From: Scatophagus argus
Lineage: Eukaryota > Chordata > Actinopteri > Scatophagidae
Length of the DNA stretch: 64,000 bases
Direction: 5' to 3'
NCBI RefSeq assembly: GCF_020382885.2
Contig: NC_058499.1
Span: 4,821,872 to 4,885,871, forward strand
Under the pieces are notes generated by a model. The model had not been told where the DNA came from, did no database searches, and saw only the letters and a list, made by a program, of their open reading frames with translations. This document shows, piece by piece, positions 52,901 through 64,000 of the stretch (position 1 is its first letter; every line of letters begins with the position of its first letter). A program made the position numbers and the translations under genes.

Positions 52901-55900
52901 TGAAAAGAGAGCATATCAGTATTTGCTTCAGTTCTTTCATGCATGTTCAGCACACTGGCAGAATAAATCCAACATGTTCCACGTCTGCACTGCAGCATAC
53001 GGCAGTGCAAGGAAGTGATGTGTTTGTAATGGACTGTTGCATTGGAAATTAATGAATTTTGAGTAGGGAACACAATAGCCAGGGCAGGGACAATATTCAG
53101 CTTCTCACTGTATTTTATATTGTGATGTTGTATCGCCGTAGATCACTTACCTCTCCCTTCTCACTCCAGGTGGTGATGGCTGTGGCTCAGCTGTATTTCC
53201 ATCTTGCCCCTAAAGCGGAGGTTGGAGTGATTGCCAAGGCTCTGGTCCGTCTCCTGAGGAGCCACAGGTGAGCTTTACTGTCTATAATTTGAAATAAAGC
53301 GTCTATTGAGATTGCTGTACCATAGATTTTGGCAGCAACAAATTCCAAAATAAATTGTAGTGTAGTCCAGCCACTAGCATGAAACATCTTGCAGCATTTT
53401 TAAGTCATGGCTGTGAGCCGAGCTAAGGTTGAAAATAACGAGAACTGCCAAACAAATATGAAAAAAATGAAAATACACAGCTGAATGTGGGGAGAGAAAG
53501 CTATAATGACCATGAAGCTCGGCAAAGTGGAAAACAGTATGACCACAAAAAAAAATAAAAGAAAGACGAGTGAAGGTAGTAAAATAAATCTCTGTAGCCC
53601 TGAAGCAGGGAGACAAATTAAACAGGGAGCTCAGTGAGACTGAGGTAAACATGAAAGCATAAACCATAAGGAGTGATGACGGCACATAAGTGGCCTCTCG
53701 GCTGTAAGTCCTGCAGACTGTTGTCAGCTTCATATTGAAAAAAGTGCTCTTGTGGCTCTGGGTGTGCTGTAATGGGATCATCATTCAGCAGCAACCAAAC
53801 AGCAGCGTCTCTCTGTGGGGCGGATTTGTCAGAAGTCCACTGTACTGTACGATATGTTTCCTTAGATTTAATAATTCGTATGGAGTCGTTATTGTTTCAT
53901 CTCTCATAGCAGTCACAAGAAAGCTGCTTAGATGTTTGCAAGTTACAGAAGTTGTTTTTGATTTTTAGTAGTTCATTGAAGTCAAAAATAAGATTCTAAA
54001 AAATATATGAAAATTGAATTTTAGGATTATGAATAATACAAGTAATCAGAAACAATAAAATGATTAAGAATAGCTAGATAAAAATAAAATAACATAACTT
54101 GTACTGACCTCTAATTTAATCTGAAGACAGGCAGGTTGTATTGATTGCTACAGTTTTACACAGCAGGTCTTTGTCAGATTTTAAATTCTAACACTAGCCA
54201 GCTAGTGAAATCTTCATAGGAATATCACCACCGTTGTGAAGAGCTGTGGACCTCCAATATGGCCACCTGGTCATGTAGACAGTGGAGGACTTGAAAGGGA
54301 ACTCTCTGTTTTATGCTACTCTTTTCTTTTTTCTCCCCCTCCAGTGAAGTCCAGTATGTTGTTCTTCAGAACGTGGCAACCATGACAATTAAGAGAAGGG
54401 TGAGCTACACCTGCTGGTGTTTTCACTGTGTATGTGCAGAGCGTGAAATCCGATGCTGCAGATTCGCTGAGGTTTTCACTCCTCCTGCCTTTACATTTCA
54501 CAGGGGATGTTTGAACCGTACCTGAAGAGTTTCTACATCCGCTCTACAGACCCAACCCAGATAAAAGTCCTTAAGGTTATTTTCTGTTCTGTTCTATTGT
54601 GCTGTTATTCTTAATGCCGAATCAGTAAAAAGACTATTAATACAATAATGTTGAACAGGGATGTTGTTGTCTTGTTGTGCCGAATCAACTGCTACAAATC
54701 AGAGCAAAGTGTTTTAAAATGTGTTTTAAAAGTGAAATTTCAGTCTTTCGGCACAGGTGCCAGTAAGTGAACAAGCTTACAGGAAAAAGCTATACAGTAA
54801 TTACAGTAAACAGGTTTGCAGCATTCAGAATAATCTTTTTTCTTTTTTTTTTCTTTGTGTTTTGCAGCTGGAGGTTCTGACCAATCTAGCCAATGAGACG
54901 AACATCTCCACCATTCTCAGAGAGTTTCAGGTACAGTGAAACAGAACTTTCTCTGCTTAATGAAGAGTGAATTAAGACTAGACTAAACGCTGTGCAGATC
55001 TGTGCTCCAGCAAGGAGGGATTCCCCCGCTGTGGCCTTCTTTTATGTATTACTGTGCTGAGTGAGTATTTTTTTTCTGCCAGACGTATATTAAAAGCATG
55101 GATAAGGACTTTGTGGCCGCCACGATCCAAGCCATCGGCCGCTGTGCCACCAACATCGCAGAGGTGAGGGACACGTGTCTGAACGGCCTGGTCCAGCTGC
55201 TGTCCAACCGAGACGGTAAGTCTTTCTGTGTACGGCAGAAGGAACAAGCAGTTGTTGCTGACAGTTTTGGATATGAAGCCGATGGGATGATTTAATCAGT
55301 TCATTTGCCACTGAAAATTATAAAAGGGAATTTGTCACAGTGAAAGTAGAAACAGAAGATTAGATAAGAATATCACAGACTTTACTTCCGAACAAGTTGA
55401 AAAACACTTTATGAGTGAGCATGAGGAACCCGTCTCAGTATTTCTTTAGATAATTAATTGACTGGATTTAAACTGAATTCATCTATAGTGATAAAAAAAA
55501 TCATTAATGTTCATTTAACATTTAAGCGAGTGAGTCTTCTGTGGAGGATCAGAAATGTTTTTAAATAAATTTGTTTTTGACTCTTTTTAAACTTTTATTC
55601 ATGAATTAATGTGTTTGAAATGATGTACCATTTGGCTGTTTTATGTTGTGTCTGTAAATACTTTTTTTTTAAATTTGAGCTATTTATTGTTTTTATGATT
55701 CTGCTCTTTTATTGCTCACTGCAGTTTCAAACGATAAAGTACTTTGCAATTTAGTCTGTGTATTGAATTAATTAATTTCTTGATTTACTGCGCAGTTAGT
55801 CATTAATTGATTGAATACTTTGTTACTATTTCCGTGGCACCTGTGGCCCTCCGTTCTCCACGCTACAGAGTTGGTTGTAGCTGAGTCTGTGGTGGTTATT

Positions 55901-58900
55901 AAGAAGCTGCTGCAGATGCAACCAGAGAAGCACAGCGACATCATAAAGCACATGGCGAAGCTAACAGACAACATCCAGGTGAGAGTCTCGTCCACAAACC
56001 GCTGCTGTCTGATTACAGCAACGGAAACGGAAACGTACGCAACCATTTATTTTTAATGTTGTCAGGTGCCGATGGCGCGGGCCAGTATCCTGTGGCTGAT
56101 CGGAGAGTACTGTGAGCATGTGCCTAAGATTGCCCCGGATGTGCTGAGGAAAATGGCCAAGTCCTTCACAAACGAGGAGGACATCGTTAAGCTGCAGATC
56201 ATCAATTTGGCCGCCAAGCTCTATCTCACAAACTCTAGACAGGTGTGAACGGCATGTTTGTCTGTCACTAGCATTTAAAAGGGCCGTAAGTCTTCATTTT
56301 AGACATCACCAATCACCAAGTTCTGTTAACTCAATCGTTAGAATCGAACATTTTGTAAAACACTCATAAGTTTTCAAATTGCTGTGCTGTCTTTTGAAAA
56401 AGTAAGACTTTACTGTCGTTCCTTCTCCTCACAGACCAAACTGTTAACGCAGTATGTTCTCAACTTGGCCAAGTATGACCAGAATTACGACATCCGTGAT
56501 CGGGCGCGCTTCATTCGCCAGCTCATAGTGCCCACCGAGAAGAGTGGAGCACTCAGCAAGTACGCTAAGAAACTGTTCCTCGCCCTCAAACCTGCACCAG
56601 TCCTCGAGTCTCCGTTTAAAGGTACATCTATCTTACATTATTTTAGAAAGTTTAATTACAGGTGCATGAACCCTCAGTGACATTCAAATTCAAGAGTCAC
56701 TACTGACTTATTTCATTTTATCTATATAGTGCCTAATCACAGTAAAGTTGCCTCATGACACTTTCCATTTAGAGCAGGTCTAGACCAAACTCTTAGATTT
56801 AGTGCAGAGATACCCATACACTTGGTGACAGTGGCGAGGCGAGAGAGAAGAGTGAGAGAGAGGAGAGACTGTAAAGGAGGGCGGGCACACAGATGTGAAG
56901 CAACTGCAGTAGTAACAGAGTACTGGAAAGATATAAAACCATATTAACAGTAATAATAATGATAGTGGTAGTAATAATGATAAATATGACTAAGTGGTAA
57001 TGATAATCGTTCCTGTGATTTTGATTTTTCTTCAGTAAGTAATCCAGTGCCCTTCGCGTTGCACTTACACTTTGTTCTTTGTTTCTTGTGTTTTTGTAGA
57101 TCGAGACCACTTCCAATTGGGTTCATTATCCCACTTGCTGAATGCCAAGGCTGGCGGCTACCAGGAGTTGCCTGACTGGCCCGAAGCCGCCCCAGACCCC
57201 TCCGTGCGCAACGTGGAGGTGAAGGAGTCTGTGCGTGCAGTGGGAACAGTAACATACAGAGACACGGGGGCCCTCTGGGGTCTCCAGGGGCCCCAAAAGT
57301 TGGAGGGGAGCGAGAATCGCTTCTGCCCCAGAGCAGTGCCTCAGAGGGGCTAAGCAGTCACCAGAGCCTCACGTCCAAGATAACATTAACTCCAATATAA
57401 CATTAATTCCTCGTTCACTGGCCATCTTTCATTCACTTACGACTCATTAGCATTAACGGCTCATCTGTAACATCCATCCTTTTCGGCCTCCATCTATTTT
57501 GGATGCTGCTGAAGTGCTCTCCCCTCCATGGAGGAGAATGAGTCAGAAAGGAGAAAAGAGGATTATAGTCTCTATTTCTGATTCCCTATGAAAACAGTAA
57601 AGGCCCATGAACTCGCCCTCTCTGCTGCACTTGCTTCAGTACGGCAGCAGCTCACTCGCCCCATCCAGGTGACTTCTCACCAGTGTTTGAGCCAATAGCA
57701 CATGTGATACGGGGGGTGGGGCTGATTTTGAAGCCATCGACGGCAGTAAAACACGTCTCCTGTAGTCTCTGCTACGGTTGGGGAGTTGACCTAAATGGGG
57801 GTTGGCATTGATAAGTACAGATGCAGCCAGTAGTTAATAGGTATTCGGCATCTGCAATGAACAATTTAATTTTGGCCTAATTATTCCCCAAATTTTCAGT
57901 TAGAATATAGAATAGAGAATATAATTTCTGCTCTTCTGGACTACAGCTGAACAAGCAAGCTTTAATATGAGTGATTTAGGAGTACACGGTACGGTTTTCC
58001 GTCATCCCAACTCACCAGATTCGCTCCTCTTCTTCTCCATCCCATTCACTCCATGTGCCATCGGTTCATAACCAAATGACGACCTGAAATCAAAACTTGA
58101 GCGTGTCGCTTCTTTGTCAAAATCAAGACTCGACTCACGAAGTCGCTTGATTTTAAATTTCAGAAGTGACCTCAAGGATTGACTTTGACCTCATATTTGT
58201 TAATATTTGTTGTTACAGCGTTAATATTTTGTACTCACACTCCAGTGTTCCACACCCAGTGTTAAATTGTCATTTAGTTGTGATGCGGATTTCAAGATGA
58301 GGCCACAGGTGCACTGAATTTTATTTTGATTTGACTAGTGGTTTGTAAGAGACAGGCTTGTTAACACCATACCAGGAGTTATGCATGTGTTAGCCTGCTC
58401 AATAATTAAATAAGTGACATCACTGGTGACCATTTTTCAAAGCAAATTTGTTTCCTTTCGTTCCAAGTGTATTAAAATGAAAATGACAAAGCTTGGAACG
58501 TGGGGAATCAAACTAAAAACTTAGAGTATGTTCTGGAAAATGGTTTGCAGCAGTGTAGGCCAAAGACCAAAAACAAGCAAAAACACCTTGAAGCAGCAGT
58601 TCGGTTGCTCAGGAACCTGTGTGAGTTACCATCAGACTGAGTGCTCCATTGCATCCACTCTTGTAGTGGCTGTGGAGGTTCAGTGGAAGCCTCTGAAGCC
58701 TGGACCTCTCTGACAGGCTCTTCCTCTGCACGTTATGCATCTCCACAGATAGAGGAAGTCATATCCACCAGCGAGGGGCGGATCGGCCTGTTAGGAGACT
58801 GGCGAGAGGTGCCCCTCCCCCTCCTTCTCAGTTTGGGAGTGCGGTGGTGTATGTTTTGATGACTGCTCTCTCTTTCCTCCTTTGGTCTCTCTACGGTTGT

Positions 58901-61900
58901 CGTAATGTTGTAACTGATGATGGTCAAGTTGACGAGACAGGATTAATGAGATTTTACTCCTCAGTGCTGAATCCCCGAATCAGGGCAGATTAACGGAGGA
59001 TAAATGTGACAGCCGTCTTTGTCCCCAGTAGAATAAGAGTTGATGCTAAATCTTAAAGACGAAGCTTAACTCAAGTCAAAAGGATTAGAGAGCAGAGTTT
59101 GGCAGTTCATTCTGCGCTTCAGTCTTGACTCAAGGTCTACTTAAGTTACTTCTCCTGGAGCTTTCGATCACATCCTGTGGTCTTCATCATCAGGTGAAAT
59201 ATGCTCAGTTTTCAAGGAACTGCAGATGTTCAAGCCTTCTATTATATCACACAATTGTTAGATTCTGAGTCTTTTAGGAATTCTTGTTCTTGTTGGCTTA
59301 AAAGTTAAAGCTGACAGCTTGTTGTTGACCTTGAAAACCACAGCTGACAAAACAGTTTCTGTTCAAGGTCCACTTACTCACGCTTCACTTTTGCCATCGA
59401 GGACACAAAGTCTGATAAGTGTTCAGAATAACGGGAATGTTTAACCTCTACACTTCACGACGGTCTGTTGATGACGAAGATGAAGTCCGTTGTTGGGGAG
59501 CTTTGAGTCTGGAGGAAGAGCTAAAGCCCCCGTTGAAGCGTGTTGTGTGAATTCACTTAAATTATAAAGTGGTTTTGGTTTAGTGGTTCAGGTTGGAAAC
59601 CACCTGAGTAAGTGGACCTTGAGTGGAGATTGTTGTTGAGGCAACCATCTTCCTCTTCTGCACCTGACTGGTCTCACCTGGAATTTGTGACACACTTTGT
59701 GAACGCGTCACAAATGTTGTGGTGTGATGTGACTTCCCTCTTTTCTGCCACTCTTCATTTAGTTCATGTTAATCCATGCCAGACATTTATACTAAATGCA
59801 TTGTCATGTATTTACTTGACGTATCAGTAAGTAGTGATGCTGACTTTTTGTTTCTTTAGTTAAGTGAGTATTTAAGTATGAACAGTATGATTGAGTTATA
59901 TTGGAGTGTTTTGATTTTGCCAGATCATTTTATTAGCTACCTAACAGCCAGATATTGTGGTAAATTAGTATACTGTGATGAAATCTGGGGTTTATTCTTG
60001 TCTCTGTGATATCAAACTGTTCTCACACGTCTTCTTTTTAGTCCCAGAAACCTTCCTGTGCCTCTTTCTCTTGCTTTCCTGACTTTCTTCTGAACACTTT
60101 TCCCTTCCTTATCTCACCTCCATCCCAATCTTTTTTCTTTTCTACATCTGCCAGGTTTTTGCGCTGCTTGAAAGAGTCACAACGTTAACGAGTGTGAGTC
60201 AGTTAGCGGCAAAGAGCCCACCTCCTTGAGCCTCAAAACCATATAGCGGCAAAACCCGAGTGCTTTTTAACACCCCCGCCTAACGTAGTTGCTCTCCTGT
60301 GCTTAGCTCAGCCAAAGCCACCTGAAACACAGCACCCTCTTCCTCGGTCTCTACCATTAAAGAAGTGATTCTTTTAGCAGGACGTGCGGTCCTCTGACAC
60401 GTTGAGATGCATTATCAACCGTGTGGGTTCAAAATGGGGTTTGGAGATGTCTTCACTCATTAGCTGATAGCTCTAATTAATGAGCTTCGTCGCAGAAAGC
60501 GTGAGACAAATTTCTTCTTTTTCTTGTAAAGTGTGGGAGGATGGTCACCACTCCTCAAAGACATCACTTCTCTTAATGGAACAGCTTCCTGTATTAAAAG
60601 AAAATCATTTCTGCAGCTGGTCATGAAGGCATCACCTGGTGCTAACATCTATCTAAAAGAAAAACTCCATACAAGCATTAGTTTGTGTTCCGAATTTGTT
60701 CCCTGACTGTCAGATCTGAAAGCAGATCTGATGGCTGTCTTCATTTGGCTGCATCACACCCAGGCAGAGGCATTCATGGCCGTGCTACTGTAATCTGCCC
60801 ACGTCTCTGCTTTTGTCTGAAGGGTTTTGTCACTGAAGATGAGCTGACGACTTACTGTTTAAACTCCCCTTAATCTGCCAGGTGCCCGAATGGACCAAAT
60901 GCAGCAGCCGAGAGAAGAGAAAGGAGAAGAAAGTGGAGAAGCCTTTCTACTCTGACTCGGAGGGCGAGTCTGGGCCGACGGAGTCAGCTGACAGCGGTAA
61001 CTTCAGCGGGCTGTTGGCTTTGTTTGTTTACATCTGTTACTCAAATTATTATTTGATTAGCTGTTTTTCAATAATCCAAAGTCCTCCTTTCGGTTGCCAG
61101 AGAAGACTGAGTTTGCATTTGAGAAATGAGAACCAAAACAAAAATCCTGGATATCAGATTACATCTGAAAAGCTGTTTAGTATTTGAAAGGATAAAAAAA
61201 AAAGTTACTCATTTAAAATTTCATTGCATACTTTTGATGTCAACACAGACCATCTGTGACTCTCATCAAATTATTAATAACAGAAAATACACTGTTGTTG
61301 GTGCCCTGTGGCACGAAAATTGTCTTTCTAATCTCTTTCTGAGGTCTTTTTTTCCTTTGTGACTGAGGTCGGACCTGAGAGACAGAAAATCTGTTGGTGG
61401 TGCTGTTAAATCTTTTTTTTTATTTTATCTTCTTTATTGTATAATAAAAACCTGATCTTCACTGGTGGATGTCAAAGGAATTTTCTTTAGATTTGACACA
61501 TGGAACTCAGTGAGTTTGATTCTTTTAAATGAAGAATTCCTTAACGCTTAAGCTCACCTGGTCCCAGCTCTCGTACTTGTTTTGTGGAAGTACGTCTGTA
61601 CAGTATGTGTGTGTGCATGTCACTGCAGATGCTGTACACTGTATGTATACGACACTAAACTCCTGCGTGGACTGTACTGTACAAGGTGGAGTTTCATGTT
61701 CCTGCTTTTCTGTGTAAAATTAGCTGAGCTTCTGACCCTCTGAGCCTTTCTCCCCCCTCAGAGTCAGACTCTGCCAGCGGCACGGAAAGCGGCAGCGGCA
61801 GCGAGGAGAGCGGCTCGGGATCGGAGAGCGAAGAGAGCGAGGAAGGCTCCGAGTCTGAGGAAGAGGAGGAGGATGATGAAGATGAAAAGGACAAAAAGAA

Positions 61901-63961
61901 AAAGAAGAAAGAAGTCAAGAAAACAGTGCAAGAAAGCGAAAGGTAGCACACGGTTGAGTTTTTATGTTGTTGTCCATTGTGACCCTGGACAAAAAGTGAA
62001 CATGTGACTCATTGTGAATGCATCTCATGTCTTTATTATCCATTTTTTAAAGATAAATTAATTTCATCCAAATATCTTCTGTTTTTAACATGCTTTCTCT
62101 TTATACTGAAACCCAATTAATGTCTCATTGTGGTGTCGTCGTGCAGTTTGATGAGTAGTTCTGTCATGCAGTAGAACTCTTTCATCCGTTATACCTCCCA
62201 ACTTTCCTCTCGTGTTTCCAGCGAGCAGAGCAGCGAAGAAGAAGAGAGGAAACACGAGAGGAAGAGTAAACAACGTCAGAGTGACTCGGAGTCCGAATCT
62301 GATGACGACGAAGAGGAAAGCGAGTCTGAAAGCAGCCAATCGGAGTCTGAAGAGTCAGAGTCGGAGGCAGAGGTCAAAAAGAAAAAAAAGGTATCGATGA
62401 AGCGTCAGACTCAAAGTGTCCAAATATTAAAGTCAAGACCCTGTTTTCACCAAAACAAAACCCCCCAAAAATCAAAATCTAAACCCGTATTCCTGTCATT
62501 GACTTATTGACCAAACATTCCCCCATTTAGACTGCCCCACGTGTGCATTTTAACATAAAAACAACCTGCGTCTGTTCATGTCAGTTTTGCTTTCTCCACC
62601 CAGGCAGCTGAGTCTAAACTTCCGTCAAAGCCCGTCAAGAAAGAGAGCAAGAAAGAGAAGAAAGAAATGTCTCTGCTCGACCTCGATGATTGTGAGTGTT
62701 TTCATTTCTGTGAGCTTTCCGCTCTTGAAGAGAATATAAAAGTGATGACGCTCGCCTCAGTCAGTGGACGAGGACGTTTGCAAACATTGTGCACACACGT
62801 GATACATGTGATTCCTGAAGATCACAGCAATCAGGGAGCTATAAAAAGATTTGTTTCAGACCTGAACCTCTGAGCTGAATCACACTCTCGTCTATTTTCC
62901 CAGTCGAGCCTACTCCTTCTCCTCAAGTCACACCTGTCAACACCTTCCTGTCCAACAGCCTTGTGACCGACCTGGAGGGATTGTCTTTGTCTGACGCTGT
63001 TCTCTCCCCAGCAGTAAGTACAATACACGTCTCTCATTGTCCTGGTTACCATCCTCACCCTTTTCGACAAATCACAGGTGAGAGTCCTCCATCGTCGCTG
63101 TAACGCTGCTGCCTTCTTTCAGAAATGTAACTCATCTCGCGTTAGTATTTAATTGTAGGTGAATTTTAAATGCTAAATGTTAAATGTGCATATTCTCTTT
63201 GAAAGTTACCTCTCTCTGCCATTGAGCTCAGGGACAGTCTGTGTCAAGCTGAAATGAACACTGCCTATACTGTACTGAGTGTCTGCACTGAACTTACTGA
63301 GTGAAATGAAATGTCAGAGGTGCCAGTTATTAACCTCACAGTCTCACAAGCTGAGCAGACACACGAATGACACAAGAATGACCTCTTTATGTGACTGTGG
63401 ATTAAGATGTATTAGTATTTGATCTAAAGTCTCACATCCTGTGTTTGATCCTGAAGGAAATGTCTCCGTGGTTTTACAGCCATTATTTGTTGTTTGTACG
63501 AACAAAATTTTTTTTCGGGTCAGAAGTCATCACGTGACCTGGACTTCCAGCTTTGTTCACCTCACCGCTCCGACAGCAAATTAATGAAAATATATTCAAC
63601 TCTAAAAAGCTGCTTAACTCTATGAAAGGGAATGTTTACTCCAGAAATAGTGAGAAACGTAGCTCACATGCTACCATTCTGAAAAATATGTTCTTAGGAT
63701 TAATGATTCCCTACCTTGTCCTCCACCTGCAGACCATTGCTCCTTCCAGCGCCCTGAAGAGCTTCGAGCTGCTGCACCGGATCACAGGGGAGGGTCTGTC
63801 GGTGGAGTACTGCTTCAGCCGGCAGCCGTTCAGCCCCGATGCCAACATGGTGGCCGTGCAGATGCAGTTCACCAACAACGCCACCTCCGACACCAAGAAC
63901 CTGCATATGGAGGACGTGAAGCTCCAGTCAGGGATGAGGGTCAAAGAGTTCCCAGAGATTG
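36633..63961 (+). CDS. ap3b2: AP-3 complex subunit beta-2, 3' end outside the window
   Basis: This is the large beta subunit of the neuronal AP-3 adaptor, sorting cargo from endosomes to synaptic vesicles and lysosome-related organelles. Exons: 36633-36745, 47827-47902, 48730-48804, 49131-49226, 49566-49726, 50092-50158, 50517-50699, 51758-51955, 53170-53267, 54345-54399, 54504-54575, 54868-54930, 55083-55215, 55869-55978, 56066-56242, 56435-56621, 57100-57218, 60882-60996, 61762-61942, 62222-62390, 62604-62691, 62904-63013 and 63733-63961. All are in phase and encode about 958 residues. The N-terminus [20 protein letters not shown] is beta-2-like, not beta-1-like. Residues 38-660 form the HEAT-repeat trunk, then an acidic serine-rich hinge (about 660-845) and the start of the ear. 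Roughly 120 residues should follow beyond the window. Confidence 0.96.
37207..37233 (+). promoter_or_regulatory. ap3b2: RE1/NRSE (REST) element with expanded spacing
   Basis: The left half-site TTCAGCACC (37207-37215) and the right half-site GGACAGCGC (37225-37233) are both perfect. They are separated by 9 bases instead of the canonical 2, so centre-to-centre spacing is 18. REST is known to bind expanded-spacing sites of about 16-19 bases. The site is about 460 bases downstream of exon 1 of a neuronal gene. Confidence 0.65.
39704..39733. repeat. (TG)n microsatellite
   Basis: A TG dinucleotide run lies in ap3b2 intron 1. Confidence 0.95.
40880..40912. repeat. (GA)n microsatellite
   Basis: A GA dinucleotide run lies in ap3b2 intron 1, about 0.9 kb upstream of the candidate alternative first exon. 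Confidence 0.95.
41818..42107 (+). CDS. ap3b2: Candidate alternative first exon of ap3b2
   Basis: An ATG in good context (A at -3) opens a frame of 96 codons plus two bases, beginning [20 protein letters not shown]. It ends at a donor GTAGGG immediately before a stop. The leftover CG joined to the first base of ap3b2 exon 2 gives CGA (Arg), the residue also present when the standard exon 1 is used. The encoded N-terminus has an amphipathic-looking start, then acidic sequence and two glycine runs of 11 and 6 residues. I do not recognise it. Coding status and linkage to ap3b2 are inferred; it could be an exon of another gene or non-coding. Confidence 0.4.
43155..43379 (-). other. Unidentified coding-like segment, antisense in ap3b2 intron 1
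   Basis: After a polypyrimidine tract and a CAACAG acceptor, the minus strand has 74 open codons and a TAG stop. Residues include [31 protein letters not shown] and [20 protein letters not shown]. The composition is like that of a real protein, with cysteines and aromatic residues well spread. I cannot name a family and found no upstream exon. The plus strand is also open in the complementary register, so the strand is not certain. Confidence 0.35.
43933..43972. repeat. Perfect 18-bp inverted repeat with 4-base loop
   Basis: ATTCATGCTGCGTGTTTG is followed by ATGA and then its exact reverse complement. The stem is 18 perfect pairs. It lies in ap3b2 intron 1 and is too short for a typical pre-miRNA. 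Confidence 0.95.
44437..44890. repeat. Diverged dispersed repeat
   Basis: Phrases such as GTGAAATTTGGTAGACAAAC, ATTCATGGTGCTCAGAGGA and GTTAGCATTTAGCTCAAAGC recur in fish genomes as a dispersed repeat. Related short pieces appear in this window near 1690-1750, 47235-47285 and 49335-49395. The class is not identified. Confidence 0.4.
45667..45692. repeat. (CA)n microsatellite
   Basis: A CA dinucleotide run lies in ap3b2 intron 1. Confidence 0.95.
48106..48447. repeat. 75-bp tandem repeat of hairpin-forming units
   Basis: Units begin at 48106, 48181, 48256, 48331 and 48406 (partial), with a period of exactly 75. Two variants alternate, distinguished by TGACACTG/TGACCCTG and by TACAAGTCTGTGAC/TATAAGTCTGTAAC, in the order A-B-A-B-B. 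Each junction forms an inverted repeat: AGTCTGTTACAGTGTCA, a 7-base loop, then its complement. The array lies in ap3b2 intron 2. Because 75 is divisible by three, an open frame runs through it by default. Confidence 0.95.
48699..48720. repeat. (TG)n microsatellite at a splice acceptor
   Basis: A TG run ends about 9 bases before the ap3b2 exon 3 boundary and occupies the position of the polypyrimidine tract. Confidence 0.9.
57219..60881 (+). other. ap3b2: ap3b2 intron 17 (3.7 kb)
   Basis: The reading frame of exon 17 stays open for a further 44 codons into this intron before TAA (57219-57353), so intron retention would give a truncated beta subunit lacking hinge and ear. A possible cassette exon is at 58749-58808. 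Nothing else coding is supported. Confidence 0.6.
58749..58808 (+). CDS. ap3b2: Candidate in-frame cassette exon of ap3b2
   Basis: A segment of exactly 60 bases is bounded by CTCCACAG and GTGCCC. It encodes [20 protein letters not shown] in phase 0, so it would insert 20 residues between NVE and VPEWTKCS at the trunk-hinge border without changing the frame. A pyrimidine-rich stretch precedes the acceptor. The donor is weak, and no transcript evidence is available. Confidence 0.35.
60882..62691 (+). other. ap3b2: ap3b2 hinge-coding exons 18-21
   Basis: Exons at 60882-60996, 61762-61942, 62222-62390 and 62604-62691 encode a low-complexity hinge dominated by Ser, Glu, Asp and Lys. It starts [20 protein letters not shown] and ends at MSLLDLDD. 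The SLLDLDD stretch resembles a clathrin-box-type motif. In the paralogous AP3B1 the acidic serine stretches of this region are casein-kinase and inositol-pyrophosphate phosphorylation targets; the same is plausible but not shown here. Confidence 0.8.
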
Positions 63962-64000
63962 GTGAGTGATGGGCCAAATGGGGGCCGAACAAACAAACCC

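Noticed and set aside
61694-61951. Antisense frames over ap3b2 hinge exon 19
   Set aside because: They are poly-Ser or poly-Leu/Phe translations that mirror the acidic repeat of the real exon.

Overview
The window is vertebrate nuclear DNA, most likely from a ray-finned (teleost) fish. The evidence is compact multi-exon genes with GT-AG introns, proteins that are close to but clearly diverged from their mammalian counterparts, and fish-type interspersed repeats: tRNA-derived SINEs and Tc1-like transposon remnants. All exon models were read by eye from splice signals, reading-phase agreement and remembered family sequences. No alignment or transcript data were available.

Layout: (1) 1-7.9 kb is gene-poor and holds one SINE and two Tc1-like remnants. 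(2) 8.3-11.8 kb, minus strand: ppib (cyclophilin B), complete, 5 coding exons. (3) 14.0-17.4 kb, minus: adpgk (ADP-dependent glucokinase), complete, 7 coding exons plus a likely non-coding first exon and an NRF-1-type promoter near 18.6-18.8 kb. (4) 21.0-25.7 kb, minus: snx22 (PX-domain sorting nexin), complete, 7 exons. (5) 29.1-35.2 kb, minus: dnai4/wdr78 (axonemal dynein intermediate chain 4), complete, 16 exons. (6) 36.6-64 kb, plus: ap3b2 (neuronal AP-3 beta subunit), 23 exons to the window edge, where the gene is cut off.

These are unrelated housekeeping, ciliary and neuronal genes. ppib and adpgk products both act in the ER lumen, and snx22 and ap3b2 both concern endosomal trafficking, but nothing in the sequence shows co-regulation. 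dnai4 and ap3b2 are divergently transcribed from a 1.5 kb gap. I found no operon, phage, CRISPR array or defence system.

Most worth a second look: an expanded-spacing REST/NRSF (RE1) element just inside ap3b2 intron 1; an RFX X-box-like site upstream of dnai4; a candidate alternative first exon of ap3b2 at 41.8 kb whose phase matches exon 2; a candidate in-frame 20-codon cassette exon at 58.75 kb; an unidentified, strongly protein-like antisense segment at 43.2-43.4 kb; and a 75-bp tandem array made of hairpins in ap3b2 intron 2.
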